From the NCBI RefSeq assembly GCF_002002925.1, contig NZ_CP019511.1, positions 2,418,001-2,482,000 of the forward strand: a DNA stretch of 64,000 nt, written 5' to 3'. The stretch comes from Sphingomonas sp. LM7. Its GTDB lineage: Bacteria > Pseudomonadota > Alphaproteobacteria > Sphingomonadales > Sphingomonadaceae. The position numbers and the translations under genes were made by a program. This document shows, piece after piece, positions 38,180 through 47,339 of this stretch (its first letter is position 1; the number at the start of each line of letters is the position of its first letter). The notes under the pieces are model-generated. The model saw nothing but the letters and a program-made list of their open reading frames with translations, made no database searches and had not been told where the DNA came from.

Positions 38180-38584
38180 TCAGGGTTCGTGCGGCGGCAG
38201 GGCATCGGCCGGCTTGTCGCGCGGCAGGAATTCGATGGCGATCGTCATCAGCGTCCACACGATCAGCGTCGGCTGGAGCTTGGGCGGCAACGCTGTCGCG
38301 TCATGCAGGATCCGCGTCACGACATAGGGGAGCACGGCGACCCAAAGGATCGTCAACCCGGTATAGGTATAGCGGTGCGGACTCGAGGAGATGTAGAGGA
38401 TCAGCACCACCGCAGTCGATGTGAGCAACAGCAGCAGGCCGAAATTCATCGAGTCGAGCTGCTCCGCGGTCGCCATCACGAAGCCCAGCACCGCGCCGAA
38501 GAAGATGTTGAGCCCAGCCAGATTGGCGCGATACTCGCCATAGCTCATCCGGGCCATGCTGCTCCACCACCGGTGACGTTGCAT
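38180..38584 (-). CDS. Hypothetical membrane protein (about four helices)
   Basis: A 134-residue protein with four predicted membrane segments: about residues 24-40, 48-66, 76-92 and 106-121. [20 protein letters not shown] is the first helix. I do not recognise the family. The start is uncertain: ATGs at 38584 and 38557 both have purine-rich sites; 38557 has GGAG at better spacing. It is separated from the neighbouring leftward gene by 74 bases and is divergent from cobT. Confidence 0.65.
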   Translation of the reverse strand: MQRHRWWSSMARMSYGEYRANLAGLNIFFGAVLGFVMATAEQLDSMNFGLLLLLTSTAVVLILYISSSPHRYTYTGLTILWVAVLPYVVTRILHDATALPPKLQPTLIVWTLMTIAIEFLPRDKPADALPPHEP

Positions 38585-38646
38585 CGATCCCCCCTGCGGC
38601 GCGTTGCCCGCTTGCATCCTGCCCCCCGATCCGCACAAAGACAAAC

Positions 38647-40473
38647 ATGGCTGTCGATTCTCCGCTCGAACGGTTGCGCAACGTCCTTGGCGGCACGGCG
38701 CGCGCGCTTTCCGGCGAGGCCGAAGCCGAACTCTCGTTCACGTCGGAGGCGCCGCGCCAGGACGGACGCAGCATCAAGGTGCCGATGCCGTCGCGCACGC
38801 TGCCACCCGAGCAAATCGCCGAGGCGCGCGGCTTTGCCGATGGCTTCGCGTTGCGGATCAAGCATCACGATACCGCCGTCCACTTGCGCGGCGCGCCCAA
38901 GGAGCCGGTGGCGCGTGCGGTGTTCGACGCCATCGAAACTGCGCGCGTCGAGGCGCTGGGATCGCGTGGCTATGCCGGCATCGCCGACAATCTAGAACAT
39001 TCGCTCAACGTCCGCCTGCGCTCGGACCCGATCGCCCGGGCGCGCAACCGCGAGGAAGTACCGCTGTCGACCGCCGTGGGGCTGATGGTGCGCGAGCGGC
39101 TGACCGGACGCGAGGCGCCCGCTGGCGCGGCAATGGGCATGGCGCTGATCCGTGACTGGATCGAGGAGCGCGCCGGCGGCGATCTCGATGCGCTGGCGCT
39201 GACGATCGACGACCAGCGAGCCTTCGCCAGCCTCGCCACCAAGCTGCTCCAGGACCTTGAGCTGGTCGAAGGCGAGATGATCCCCGACGAAGCCGATGAA
39301 GGCGGCGGCGAGGACGAAGGCACCGACGACCAGGACGAGCCCGGCGACGAGGAAGGCGACAGCGAAGCCCAGCAGGGCGAAGGCGAGGTCGAGGCACGCG
39401 GCGAGCAGCGCGAAACGGACGAGACCGAACAAGGCGAGGACAGTCAGTCCGAGGCGATGGACGACGGCGACGGCGAGCCCGGCGACGATGGCGAGGAAGG
39501 CATGATGCCCAATCGCCCCAATCGGCCGTGGAGCGACTTGCCGCCGCAGTTCGAATATCGCCCCTATACCACCCAGTTCGACGAAGTGATCGCAGCGACC
39601 GAATTGTGCGACGCCGAGGAGCTCGATCGGCTGCGCGCCTATCTCGACCAGCAGCTGATCCATCTGCAGGGCGCGGTGACCAAGCTCGCCAACCGCCTCC
39701 AGCGGCGGCTGATGGCGCAGCAATCGCGCAGCTGGGACTTCGACCAGGACGAGGGGCTGCTCGATGCGGCGCGGCTGGCGCGCGTCGTGGTCAATCCGAT
39801 GCAGTCGCTGTCGTACAAGATCGAGCGCGACACCGAATTCCGCGACACCGTCGTCACGTTGCTGATCGACAATTCGGGATCGATGCGCGGCCGGCCGATC
39901 TCGATCGCCGCGATCAGCGCCGACATCATGGCGCGCACGCTGGAGCGGGTGGGAGTCAAAACCGAAATCCTCGGCTTCACCACCCGCGCCTGGAAGGGCG
40001 GTCAGGCGCGCGAAAAGTGGCTGGCCGAGGGGCGCCCCGCCCAGCCCGGCCGCCTCAATGACGTACGCCACATCGTCTACAAGCAGGCCGACGAACCGTG
40101 GCGCCGTGCCAAGAAGGCGCTCGGGCTGATGATGCGCGAGGGGCTTCTCAAGGAGAATATCGACGGCGAGGCGCTGCTCTGGGCGCACCAGCGGATGATC
40201 GGGCGTCCTGAAGAACGCAAGATCCTGATGGTGATCTCCGACGGCGCGCCGGTCGATGATTCGACGCTGTCGGTGAACTCGGGCTCCTATCTCGAACGGC
40301 ATCTGCGCCAGGTGATCGGCTGGATCGAATCGCGCTCGCCGGTCGAGCTGGTGGCGATCGGCATCGGCCATGACGTGACCCGATATTACCAGCGCGCCGT
40401 CACGATCATGGATGCCGAGCAGCTTGCCGGCACGATGGTCGAGCAGCTGGCAGCGCTGTTCGACACCGAATGA
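38647..40473 (+). CDS. cobT: Cobaltochelatase subunit CobT
   Basis: A 608-residue partner of CobS in the cobaltochelatase AAA+ complex. The C-terminal von Willebrand factor A domain holds the MIDAS metal site [12 protein letters not shown] (about residue 413). The centre (about residues 220-285) is a very acidic Glu/Asp/Gly-rich linker, as in other CobT. The N-terminal part includes [19 protein letters not shown]. In known systems the VWA domain links the ATPase ring to CobN. Convergent membrane-protein genes separate it from cobS. Confidence 0.94.
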   Translation: MAVDSPLERLRNVLGGTARALSGEAEAELSFTSEAPRQDGRSIKVPMPSRTLPPEQIAEARGFADGFALRIKHHDTAVHLRGAPKEPVARAVFDAIETARVEALGSRGYAGIADNLEHSLNVRLRSDPIARARNREEVPLSTAVGLMVRERLTGREAPAGAAMGMALIRDWIEERAGGDLDALALTIDDQRAFASLATKLLQDLELVEGEMIPDEADEGGGEDEGTDDQDEPGDEEGDSEAQQGEGEVEARGEQRETDETEQGEDSQSEAMDDGDGEPGDDGEEGMMPNRPNRPWSDLPPQFEYRPYTTQFDEVIAATELCDAEELDRLRAYLDQQLIHLQGAVTKLANRLQRRLMAQQSRSWDFDQDEGLLDAARLARVVVNPMQSLSYKIERDTEFRDTVVTLLIDNSGSMRGRPISIAAISADIMARTLERVGVKTEILGFTTRAWKGGQAREKWLAEGRPAQPGRLNDVRHIVYKQADEPWRRAKKALGLMMREGLLKENIDGEALLWAHQRMIGRPEERKILMVISDGAPVDDSTLSVNSGSYLERHLRQVIGWIESRSPVELVAIGIGHDVTRYYQRAVTIMDAEQLAGTMVEQLAALFDTE

Positions 40474-40492
40474 CGTCTCCCATATCCGTTGC

Positions 40493-40508
40493 CCCGGCTT
40501 GCGCCGGG
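40493..40508. repeat. Short palindrome between cobT and the RHH gene
   Basis: 6-bp stem CCCGGC/GCCGGG with a TTGC loop, of the same kind as the hairpins at 3089 and 6461. No T-run follows, so it is better read as a dispersed palindrome than a terminator. Confidence 0.35.
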
Positions 40509-40522
40509 ATTGCGGAGCAGGC

Positions 40523-40789
40523 GTGAAGATCGACCCGCCCCCAGGCGGCTTCCACGGTCCGGTCAAGCGATCGGTGACGATTGCCGGACATCAGACTTCG
40601 ATCAGCCTCGAGCCAATCTTTTGGGAGACACTGGAGGCCGCAGCGGCGGCGCGCGCGCTGCCGCTAAATGCGCTCATCGCGGCGATCGATCATGCCCGCA
40701 TCCAGGGGGAGTCGCCACCAAATCTGGCGAGCGCGCTGCGTACATGGCTGCTGGCCAACCAAGTCGGAAACATATTGCGACAAAGCTGA
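40523..40789 (+). CDS. Ribbon-helix-helix domain protein
   Basis: An 88-residue small DNA-binding protein of the RHH_4 type: VKRSVTIAGHQTSISLEPIF forms the ribbon and first helix, and ALPLNALIAAIDHARI the second helix. The family is common in alphaproteobacteria and probably acts as a dimeric regulator. The GTG at 40523 has GGAG about 8 bases upstream. It ends 75 bases before the siderophore receptor; its stop codon lies inside a TGATA...TATCA inverted repeat, next to the putative Fur box. Confidence 0.8.
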   Translation: MKIDPPPGGFHGPVKRSVTIAGHQTSISLEPIFWETLEAAAAARALPLNALIAAIDHARIQGESPPNLASALRTWLLANQVGNILRQS

Positions 40790-40814
40790 TAATCGCTCGC
40801 AATATCATTGACTC

Positions 40815-40829
40815 TGCGAGTGACTCTCA
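40815..40829. promoter_or_regulatory. Candidate Fur box upstream of the siderophore receptor
   Basis: TGCGAGT-G-ACTCTCA is a 7-1-7 inverted repeat (6 of 7 pairs) and matches the classical TGAGAATCATTCTCA Fur form at about 11 of 15 positions. A TTGACT hexamer lies immediately upstream (40808-40813), so bound Fur would block the promoter. It lies 36 bases before the receptor start. Confidence 0.55.
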
Positions 40830-40864
40830 ATAGCTGACCCCGGAACGAACCAGAGGGGGTCATC

Positions 40865-43294
40865 GTGAACAATTCCAGGAAGGCCGCGCGCAACGCGGCG
40901 AGCGGGTCTGCATTCCTTGCGCTCGCCTGTGTCGGCTTCATCGCGTCCGCGCCTGCCAGCGCCGCCGAAGACAAGGACAAGCCCGCCGTCACCGACGAGC
41001 AGGAGCAGTCCGGCGGCCAGGCGAGCACCGCGCAGGAGCGTGAACAGATCATCGTCACCGGCCAGGCCTATCAGCCGCACCAGGAGAGCCCCAAGGCGAC
41101 CCGCACCGTCCGTGACACGCCCCAGACCGTCACCGTCATCACTGCCGAGACGATCGAGCAGCAGAATTTGCTGACGCTGCGCGACATGCTGTCGACCGTG
41201 CCCGGCATCACCTTCGGCGCGGCAGAAGGCGGCAGCCCGCCGGCGGATGCGATCACGCTGCGCGGCTATTCGGCAGGCAGCGATATCACCCAGGACGGCG
41301 TGCGCGACAGCGCCGCCTATAGCCGCTCGGACTCGTTCAATCTCGAGCAGCTCGAGATCGTCAACGGCGCCAACTCGGTCTCCGGCGGTTCCGGTTCGGT
41401 CGGCGGCTCAATCAACATCATCACCAAGCGGCCGCTGGCAGAGACGCGCGGCATCGTCACCGCGGGAATCGGCACCGATAATTACTATCGCGGCACCGTG
41501 GATCTCAATCTGCGCGCCACCGATCTGATCGGCCTTCGCATCAACGCGATGGTCCACCAGAACGACGTACCCGGCCGCGATGTCGAAGACTATAAGCGCT
41601 GGGGCGTCGCGCCCGCCGTCACTATCGGCATCGGCAGCCCGACCAAGCTGACGCTCCAATATCTCCACCAGGAAGACGACAATATCCCGCAATACGGCGT
41701 ACCGTATTTCATCAATGCGGTGAACGACGGCGAAGTCGCGGGGGTCGATCGCAGTTCCTATTACGGCTACCGCAACGTCGATACGCAGGAGATCACGGTC
41801 GATCAGGCGACGATCACGTTCGATCATGAGCTGAGCGGCAATTTCTCGCTGCGCAACCTTGCCCGCTGGCAGAACGTCACGCAGCTGACGATCGTCGGCC
41901 CCCCGCAGGGCACCTATTGCCTGGCCACCAATGTCCAGCCGACCGGCGCGGCCTGCCCGGCGACGACTCCGGCCGGTTACTACCTCATCGGCGGTCCGCG
42001 CGGCACGTACCGCGATTCGAAGAACCAGCTGATGTACAATCAGTTCGATCTGCGCGGCGTGTTCAATACCGGCGGGATCGAGCACACGCTGGTGGCCGGC
42101 GCCTCGGCGATGTGGGAGAAATACAATCTCACCAGCGGCAGCGTGTACCGCAACGCCAACACGACGCTGCTCCCCGCCTATCCGCTGGTCAACATCGCCA
42201 ACCCGAACGAAGTGATCGCGGGTCCCGCCGGCTTCAATTACGGCAGCAACGTCTGGACCGGCCCGGTAAACCCGACACCGACTGGCCGCCAGCAGGGCGA
42301 AGTCACCAACTACGCGCTCTATCTGTTCGATGCGATGAAGGTCGGCAATTTCGAGCTCAATGGCGGCGTACGCTGGGAGTCGAACAGTGGCAATTATCGC
42401 ACCGATGCGCTGGCTTCGGCCGCGACGCTGACGACCCCGCAGGGACCGTTCGTCACTGGCCCGACGCTGCGCAACAAGGCGAAGCTGTTCTCGTACCGCG
42501 TCGGACTGGTCTACAAGCCGGTCGAAGAGCTCACGCTCTACGTCGCGCACGGCAATTCGCGGACGCCCTCGATCAGCGCGGTCAACGGGGCATGCACCGC
42601 GGTCACCTGCAACGTGAAGCCCGAAAGCGCCAAGAACTATGAAGCCGGCGTCAAGGCGGAAGTCGCCAACGGCAAGCTGCTGCTGAGCGCGGCCTTGTTC
42701 CGCAACGAGCGTGACAGCTATCGCGTGCCTTCGAACGATGTCACGATCCCCGATCAGGTGCTGGATGGCGCGTCGCGAGTGGACGGCGTCGCGGTGAGCG
42801 CGGTCGGCAAGATCACGTCGGCATGGTCGGTGACCGCGAACTACACCTATCTGAAGCCGAAGCTGCTCCAGTCTGTGTCGGACTTTTGTCTTGCCAACCC
42901 AAGCACGGCCTGTGCGAACAGCGCGACGCTGCGCGATCCGGCGGCCGGCGCTGAACTGCAGAACACTCCCAAGCATTCGGGGAGCCTGTTCACTTCGTAC
43001 ACCCTGCCGTTCGGACTGACGCTCGGCTATTCCGCGACCTATCAGGGCAGCTTCGCACTCAACCTGCCGGCGCTGGCGACGGCTGGCGGTTCGACCCGGA
43101 CCCCGGTGTACCGCTCGCACAGCTATCTGGTCCACTCGGCGGTGGCGACCTACCAGATCAACGAGCAGCTCAAAGCGCAGCTCAACGTCAAGAACTTCAC
43201 CGACAAGGTCTATTACACCCGGGTCCGCAACAATGGCTGGGCGACCCCCGGCGATGGCCGCGCGGCGATCCTGTCGCTTACCTACGGCTTCTGA
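40865..43294 (+). CDS. TonB-dependent siderophore receptor (catecholate type)
   Basis: An 809-residue outer-membrane beta-barrel that imports ferric siderophores using TonB energy. Residues ~1-38 form a signal peptide ending ASAA. The plug has RDTPQTVTVITAETIEQQNL and the NGANSVSGGSGSVGGSINI motif; the C-terminal end is DGRAAILSLTYGF with the terminal Phe. Length and the Fiu/FepA-like plug suggest catecholate siderophores, but the ligand is not proven. The start is GTG at 40865 with AGGGGG upstream. Putative Fur control. A PiuC-type gene follows, as in iron-uptake loci of Pseudomonas and Xanthomonas. Confidence 0.93.
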   Translation: MNNSRKAARNAASGSAFLALACVGFIASAPASAAEDKDKPAVTDEQEQSGGQASTAQEREQIIVTGQAYQPHQESPKATRTVRDTPQTVTVITAETIEQQNLLTLRDMLSTVPGITFGAAEGGSPPADAITLRGYSAGSDITQDGVRDSAAYSRSDSFNLEQLEIVNGANSVSGGSGSVGGSINIITKRPLAETRGIVTAGIGTDNYYRGTVDLNLRATDLIGLRINAMVHQNDVPGRDVEDYKRWGVAPAVTIGIGSPTKLTLQYLHQEDDNIPQYGVPYFINAVNDGEVAGVDRSSYYGYRNVDTQEITVDQATITFDHELSGNFSLRNLARWQNVTQLTIVGPPQGTYCLATNVQPTGAACPATTPAGYYLIGGPRGTYRDSKNQLMYNQFDLRGVFNTGGIEHTLVAGASAMWEKYNLTSGSVYRNANTTLLPAYPLVNIANPNEVIAGPAGFNYGSNVWTGPVNPTPTGRQQGEVTNYALYLFDAMKVGNFELNGGVRWESNSGNYRTDALASAATLTTPQGPFVTGPTLRNKAKLFSYRVGLVYKPVEELTLYVAHGNSRTPSISAVNGACTAVTCNVKPESAKNYEAGVKAEVANGKLLLSAALFRNERDSYRVPSNDVTIPDQVLDGASRVDGVAVSAVGKITSAWSVTANYTYLKPKLLQSVSDFCLANPSTACANSATLRDPAAGAELQNTPKHSGSLFTSYTLPFGLTLGYSATYQGSFALNLPALATAGGSTRTPVYRSHSYLVHSAVATYQINEQLKAQLNVKNFTDKVYYTRVRNNGWATPGDGRAAILSLTYGF

Positions 43295-43310
43295 GTAAAG
43301 GGGGAGGCGC

Positions 43311-43354
43311 GGACGGCGGACCTACCCCCCAGCGGGTCCGTCGTCCGTGCTTTT
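43311..43354 (+). terminator. Terminator after the siderophore receptor
   Basis: A 12-bp stem (43311-43322 with 43335-43346) containing one G-T wobble and a 12-base loop, followed four bases later by TTTTG. It may attenuate rather than stop transcription into the dioxygenase gene. Confidence 0.65.
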
Positions 43355-43456
43355 GTTGATCTGCGCCAGGAATTGCGGCAGCCGGAGCGGGTACACCGTT
43401 CACGGCCGCCGCTTCGTTCAGGCGCGCGCAGCCACCCGCAGTCGAGGCCGATACGC

Positions 43457-44140
43457 ATGATGATCGCCATTCCCGACCTGCTCGATGCAGCCCGCGTGGC
43501 ACAGTTGCGCGGCATCATCGATGCGGCTGAATGGGTCGACGGCAACGTCACCTCGGGGCACCAGTCGGCACTCGCCAAGAAGAACGAGCAGCTTCCCGAA
43601 GCCAGCGCCGCTGCCAGGGAAGCCGGGGCGCTGGTGCTCGAAGCGCTCGGCCAGTCGCCTTTGTTCTTCGCCGCCGCGCTGCCGTTGAAAGTCTTTCCGC
43701 CGCTGTTCAATCGCTATGGCGAGGGGCAGACCTTCGGCACGCATGTCGACAATGCGATCCGCATCCAGCGCGGCACCGAGTTTCGCATCCGCAGCGACCT
43801 TTCGATCACGATCTTCCTCGAAGATCCCGCTAGGTATGACGGCGGCGAACTGGTGGTCGAGGATCATTTCGGGCTGCAGCGGGTCAAGCTGCCCGCCGGG
43901 CATGCAGTGCTCTACCCTTCGTCGAGTCTGCACCATGTCACCCCGGTCACGCGCGGCGTGCGCGTCGCCTCGTTCTTCTGGCTGCAGTCGATGATCCGCG
44001 ACGACAATGCGCGCCGCATTCTGTTCGACCTCGACCGTTCGGTGCAGCGGCTCACCGGCCAGCTCGGCGGCGCGGACCGTTCGGTGATCGAGCTGACCGG
44101 GGTGTACCATAATCTGTTGCGGACCTGGGCCGACGCCTGA
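43457..44140 (+). CDS. Fe(II)/2-oxoglutarate-dependent dioxygenase, PiuC/PKHD type
   Basis: A 227-residue PKHD-type hydroxylase. The iron triad is His and Asp in FGTHVDNAI and His in [12 protein letters not shown]; the 2-oxoglutarate Arg is in [10 protein letters not shown]. PiuC-like proteins are encoded beside TonB-dependent siderophore receptors and are iron-regulated; the substrate is not established. I use the ATG at 43457 (MMIAIPDLL); 43460 is equivalent. It is downstream of the receptor and convergent with the ApbE gene. Confidence 0.93.
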   Translation: MMIAIPDLLDAARVAQLRGIIDAAEWVDGNVTSGHQSALAKKNEQLPEASAAAREAGALVLEALGQSPLFFAAALPLKVFPPLFNRYGEGQTFGTHVDNAIRIQRGTEFRIRSDLSITIFLEDPARYDGGELVVEDHFGLQRVKLPAGHAVLYPSSSLHHVTPVTRGVRVASFFWLQSMIRDDNARRILFDLDRSVQRLTGQLGGADRSVIELTGVYHNLLRTWADA

Positions 44141-44181
44141 CCGGCGGTCGTATGTTCCCCGCCCCCGCCGGGGAACAGGGT

Positions 44182-45114
44182 CTATTCCAGCATCGCCGCC
44201 AACCCCGACGACAGGATCTCCCGCATCCCCGCCTTCTCGCGTATCACCATGTGCATCGCCAGCCCCTCGCGCTCGGCCAAGGCGAGCCCTGCCTCCGGCC
44301 CCAGGACGGTCAGCGCAGTCGCCCAGGCATCGGCCAGCATGCACTCGCCATGGAGCACCGTCGTCGAGGCCACGCCATTGTCGAGCGGCATCCCGGTGCG
44401 CGGATCGAGGGTGTGGGCGTAGCGCCGCCCAGCGACTTCGAAATTTCGGCGATAATCGCCCGAAGTGGCGATCGCGAGGCCGTGCAGCGCGACGCGGATC
44501 GGCGGCAGCGGGGAGCCGGGCACGGCTTCGAAATCGACCCACCAGGGCTGGCCGTCGGGCTTGATTCCGTTGCCGCGAAGCTCGCCGCCGATCTCGACCA
44601 GCCAGTCGCTCAGCCCCAGCCCGCGCAAATAGGCGGCGACCGTGTCGACCGCATACCCCTTGGCGATGCCGGAAAAGTCCAGCGCTGCACGGCCATAGCG
44701 GCACGCGCGCAGCAGCAGCGGATCGAATTCGACACACGCCCGCCCGCCGAGCCGCAATGCTTCGGCCATCTCCCCGGCGTCAGGCACCTCGCCAGCGCGG
44801 CCGGAAGCCCCGAAGCCCCATAGCTCGGCAAGCGCACCCATCGCCGGATCGAACGCGCCGCCGCTCCGCTCTGCGACGACCAATGCGGCGGCGAGCACCA
44901 TATTGAATTCGGGCGGCAGCGATCGCCACGCGCCGGGCGCCGCGCGGTTGAACCGGCTCAGATCCGAGTCCGGCTCCCACTGGCTCATCTGCGCGACGAT
45001 CCGCGCGAGCACCGCTTCGATGCCCTCCGCAATCCCCTCGGGCAGCCCGGATACCGGCGCGACGATCCGCGCCGACCAGCTCGTACCCATGGTGGCGCCG
45101 CCGAGCGAAGTCAC
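44182..45114 (-). CDS. apbE: FAD:protein FMN transferase (ApbE)
   Basis: Covalently attaches FMN from FAD to a Thr/Ser in a target protein, outside the cytoplasm. ALDFSGIAKGYAVDTVA and RRYAHTLDPRTGMPLDNG are signature segments; LVEIGGELRGNG is typical. The conservative start is the GTG at 45114 giving a 310-residue protein. The frame stays open upstream to the CTG at 45180, overlapping the DUF4198 stop as CTGA, and would add a 22-residue extension (RIAIPPALSAQAFHRRASGA after the start). No clear export signal is visible with either start. Its likely substrate is the DUF2271 protein in the same operon. Confidence 0.9.
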   Translation of the reverse strand: MTSLGGATMGTSWSARIVAPVSGLPEGIAEGIEAVLARIVAQMSQWEPDSDLSRFNRAAPGAWRSLPPEFNMVLAAALVVAERSGGAFDPAMGALAELWGFGASGRAGEVPDAGEMAEALRLGGRACVEFDPLLLRACRYGRAALDFSGIAKGYAVDTVAAYLRGLGLSDWLVEIGGELRGNGIKPDGQPWWVDFEAVPGSPLPPIRVALHGLAIATSGDYRRNFEVAGRRYAHTLDPRTGMPLDNGVASTTVLHGECMLADAWATALTVLGPEAGLALAEREGLAMHMVIREKAGMREILSSGLAAMLE

Positions 45115-45176
45115 CGCGGCGCCCGACGCGCGCCTATGGAATGCCTGCGCGGATAGCGCCGGCGGGATCGCGATCC

Positions 45177-46046
45177 TCAGGGGGCAAGCACCTCAAGCGT
45201 CGTCACATAGTTTGCGCGGCGCGCCGGAGGGCCTGCAGGAGCGGCGGCAGGCGCCTGTGAACCTGCACCCGGACCGCCCGGCCCCATGCCCTCGCCGCGG
45301 CCGCCGCCGGTGGAGACGTTGAGCCAGTACATGCCGGGCTCGGGCCATTTGATCTGGACCTTGCCGTCACCGTCGGTCTTGAGGTCGAGCTGGTTGAGCT
45401 TGTCGCGATAGCGGATCCCGCCGGGGATCACGGTGACCGCCTGGTTGGGCATAGGCTTGCCGTCGAGCACGAACTGGAAGGTCGCGGTCTCGCCGGCGAC
45501 AAGGTCGTTGGGATGCGTCACCGGGACCAGTTCGATGCCCTTGCCAGCGGGCTTGAGCACCGTGACGGTGGGCTCGCCCGAGGTAATGAACACCTCGTTG
45601 CGGTTCGCGCTTTCGCTGGTGCGCACTTCGGTCGCGCCTGCGGGGATGGCAGTGGCCAGCGTCGCAGCGGTGGTTCCGCGCGGCAGCTGCTTGCGCTCGC
45701 CGTTCAGCATATAGCTGCCGAACACGCCGTCGCTGACGATCGCGACCTTGTAGGTGCCCTTTTGCGTCAGGTGGACGTCGAAGGTTGTGCGGTAGCGCCC
45801 GGTAGCCTTGTTCTCGACCTCGCTCGTGGTGCCGTCCGGCGCCAGTATCTTGGGGTCGCCGCGCAACGGCTGGTGCTCGAAATAGAACAGGTCGTTCGAA
45901 ACTGCGGCGTCGATCGTCACCCACACGTCGTTGCCCGAAACGACGGTCGCGGACGGCAACATCCACATGCGGTGCGCCTGGACGGCGGCAGGTGCGGCCA
46001 GCGTCAGGAATGCGGCGGCGGCGAGTAATGGCGTGCGAAGCTTCAT
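45177..46046 (-). CDS. DUF4198 domain exported protein
   Basis: A 289-residue periplasmic protein: a signal peptide ends at AVQAH, then a DUF4198 (NikM-like) beta-rich domain with HRMWMLPSATVVSGNDVWV, and DPKILAPDGTTSEVENKAT. The C-terminal region is Gly/Pro/Ala-rich (about residues 250-280). DUF4198 proteins are linked to metal uptake and to flavin-based redox clusters. It lies between the DUF2271 and apbE genes. Its exact role here is unknown. Confidence 0.87.
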   Translation of the reverse strand: MKLRTPLLAAAAFLTLAAPAAVQAHRMWMLPSATVVSGNDVWVTIDAAVSNDLFYFEHQPLRGDPKILAPDGTTSEVENKATGRYRTTFDVHLTQKGTYKVAIVSDGVFGSYMLNGERKQLPRGTTAATLATAIPAGATEVRTSESANRNEVFITSGEPTVTVLKPAGKGIELVPVTHPNDLVAGETATFQFVLDGKPMPNQAVTVIPGGIRYRDKLNQLDLKTDGDGKVQIKWPEPGMYWLNVSTGGGRGEGMGPGGPGAGSQAPAAAPAGPPARRANYVTTLEVLAP

Positions 46047-46062
46047 GATATCCCCCTTGAGA

Positions 46063-46584
46063 TCAACGACGAACGGTCAGGCTGACCGCGCCGAGCTCGC
46101 CCGAGCCCTGCGCCTTGACGGTGCCACTCGCCGGCACCTTGAACGGCAGCCGGAGCAGTTCGCGCCCGCCGACTTCGCGCGCCGCCTCGACGACGAGCGT
46201 ATAGTCGCCGCCGGTGAGCACGGGCATCGGTCCGCGGCCGGCAGTGAAGCTCAATTTGTGGGTGCCGGGCGCGCGCGTGGCGCCGGTGACGCCATCGGCG
46301 GGGAAGGACATCGAGCGGCCCGACGCGCGCCACCATTGGCGGATGTCGCGCAGCCATTTAGTGCCTTCATTGGCCTTCATGTCGAAATCATACCAGACCG
46401 CCAGGCTGCGCGGCGCCGCGCCCTCCTTCTCCAGCCACACCGCGACATAGGGCCGGTGATATTCGGCGACGCTGAGCTTGGGGATGGTGATGCTGAGATC
46501 GAGCGTCTGCCCCGCCGCCGGGCCGGCGACGAGTGCGCTGGCGCCGAGCGCAGTAACGGTAAGACCGGTCAGGCGAATCTGCAT
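46063..46584 (-). CDS. DUF2271 exported protein with a flavinylation-like motif
   Basis: A 173-residue exported protein: signal peptide to about residue 25 (GPAAGQ), then the DUF2271 domain. Residues 97-103 read DGVTGAT (coded at 46276-46296), matching the D-x-x-(S/T)-G-A-(T/S) motif that ApbE modifies in NqrC and RnfG, so Thr 103 is a probable FMN-linked residue. The upstream YHRPYVAVWLEKEGAAPRSL is typical of the family. Together with PepSY and ApbE it could pass electrons across the membrane. Confidence 0.87.
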   Translation of the reverse strand: MQIRLTGLTVTALGASALVAGPAAGQTLDLSITIPKLSVAEYHRPYVAVWLEKEGAAPRSLAVWYDFDMKANEGTKWLRDIRQWWRASGRSMSFPADGVTGATRAPGTHKLSFTAGRGPMPVLTGGDYTLVVEAAREVGGRELLRLPFKVPASGTVKAQGSGELGAVSLTVRR

Positions 46585-46600
46585 GGCTGACGAAACCCCC

Positions 46601-47245
46601 TTAGTGAATGAAGAAGACGGCAAGCGCCGCCGGAATGGCGAGCCCGGCGAAGACGAGCGGCCAGGTGCTCTTGCGATGCTTCGAATGCATCCACAGCAGC
46701 ACCAGGCCGGTGAGCGTGAAGATGATGCAGGCGAGCACGAAGATATCGATGAACCACTTCCACACCGTGCCGGAATTGCGGCCCTTGTGAAGATCGTTGA
46801 GGTAGGCGACCCAGCCACGCGAGCTGACTTCACTGGTGACTTCGCCGGTCTCGCGATCGATCGAGATCCAACCGTCGCCGCCCGGCCGTGGTTTTGCGAG
46901 ATAGACGGTATCGGCCGACCATTCGGCTTCGCCGCGCGCATCGAGCTTGATCTGCCCTTCGATCCACTGCGCCACCGGGGTTGGGATCGGTTTCTTGCTG
47001 TCCGGCGCGTCATCGGGTTTTACCTGCGCAAGCAGCGGCGGCGGTAGCAGCGCCGCACGCTCGACCGACGCCGGCGTCGCCTCGATCTCGGCGGCGTGAT
47101 TGAGCGTGAAGCCGGTGATCGCGAACAGCAGCAGCCCGATCAGGCTGATCGCCGAGCTCATCCAATGCCAGGTATGGAGCTGCTTCAGCCAGAAGCTCTT
47201 CCGGCTGCGCTTCGCTTTGGCAGAAGCGGTGGTAGTACCATGCAT
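46601..47245 (-). CDS. PepSY-associated transmembrane protein (PiuB-like)
   Basis: A 214-residue inner-membrane protein with about three membrane segments: near residues 28-50 (SSAISLIGLLLFAITGFTLN), 165-188 (KWFIDIFVLACIIFTLTGLV), 196-213. A periplasmic PepSY-like part lies between, with VAYLNDLHKGRNSGTVWKWF. His residues in QLHTWHWM and DLHKG could ligate haem, as in other PepSY reductases. It is the first gene of the operon and is preceded by a candidate Fur box. Role inferred: electron transfer to the DUF2271 flavoprotein for iron reduction. Confidence 0.87.
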   Translation of the reverse strand: MHGTTTASAKAKRSRKSFWLKQLHTWHWMSSAISLIGLLLFAITGFTLNHAAEIEATPASVERAALLPPPLLAQVKPDDAPDSKKPIPTPVAQWIEGQIKLDARGEAEWSADTVYLAKPRPGGDGWISIDRETGEVTSEVSSRGWVAYLNDLHKGRNSGTVWKWFIDIFVLACIIFTLTGLVLLWMHSKHRKSTWPLVFAGLAIPAALAVFFIH

Positions 47246-47286
47246 GGGCGGGAAGAGACTCTAAAGCGCAGAAGCTCCGCCGATAA

Positions 47287-47301
47287 CGCGAACGATTCGC
47301 A
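47287..47301. promoter_or_regulatory. Candidate Fur box upstream of the PepSY operon
   Basis: On the minus strand this reads TGCGAAT-C-GTTCGCG, a 7-1-7 inverted repeat (5 of 7 pairs) that matches TGAGAATCATTCTCA at about 11 of 15. It lies 41 bases upstream of the PepSY gene start. A TTGCAA hexamer is adjacent, so it would overlap the promoter. Confidence 0.5.
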
Positions 47302-47339
47302 ATTGCAATGATGGGGATGTCAGGAAGTGTTGCTCGGCT

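Noticed and set aside
38992..40566. A 524-codon minus-strand frame opposite cobT
   Set aside because: Antisense shadow; CobT MIDAS and acidic linker are on the plus strand.
41408..43135. A 575-codon minus-strand frame opposite the siderophore receptor
   Set aside because: Antisense shadow; the receptor is complete with signal peptide, plug and terminal Phe.
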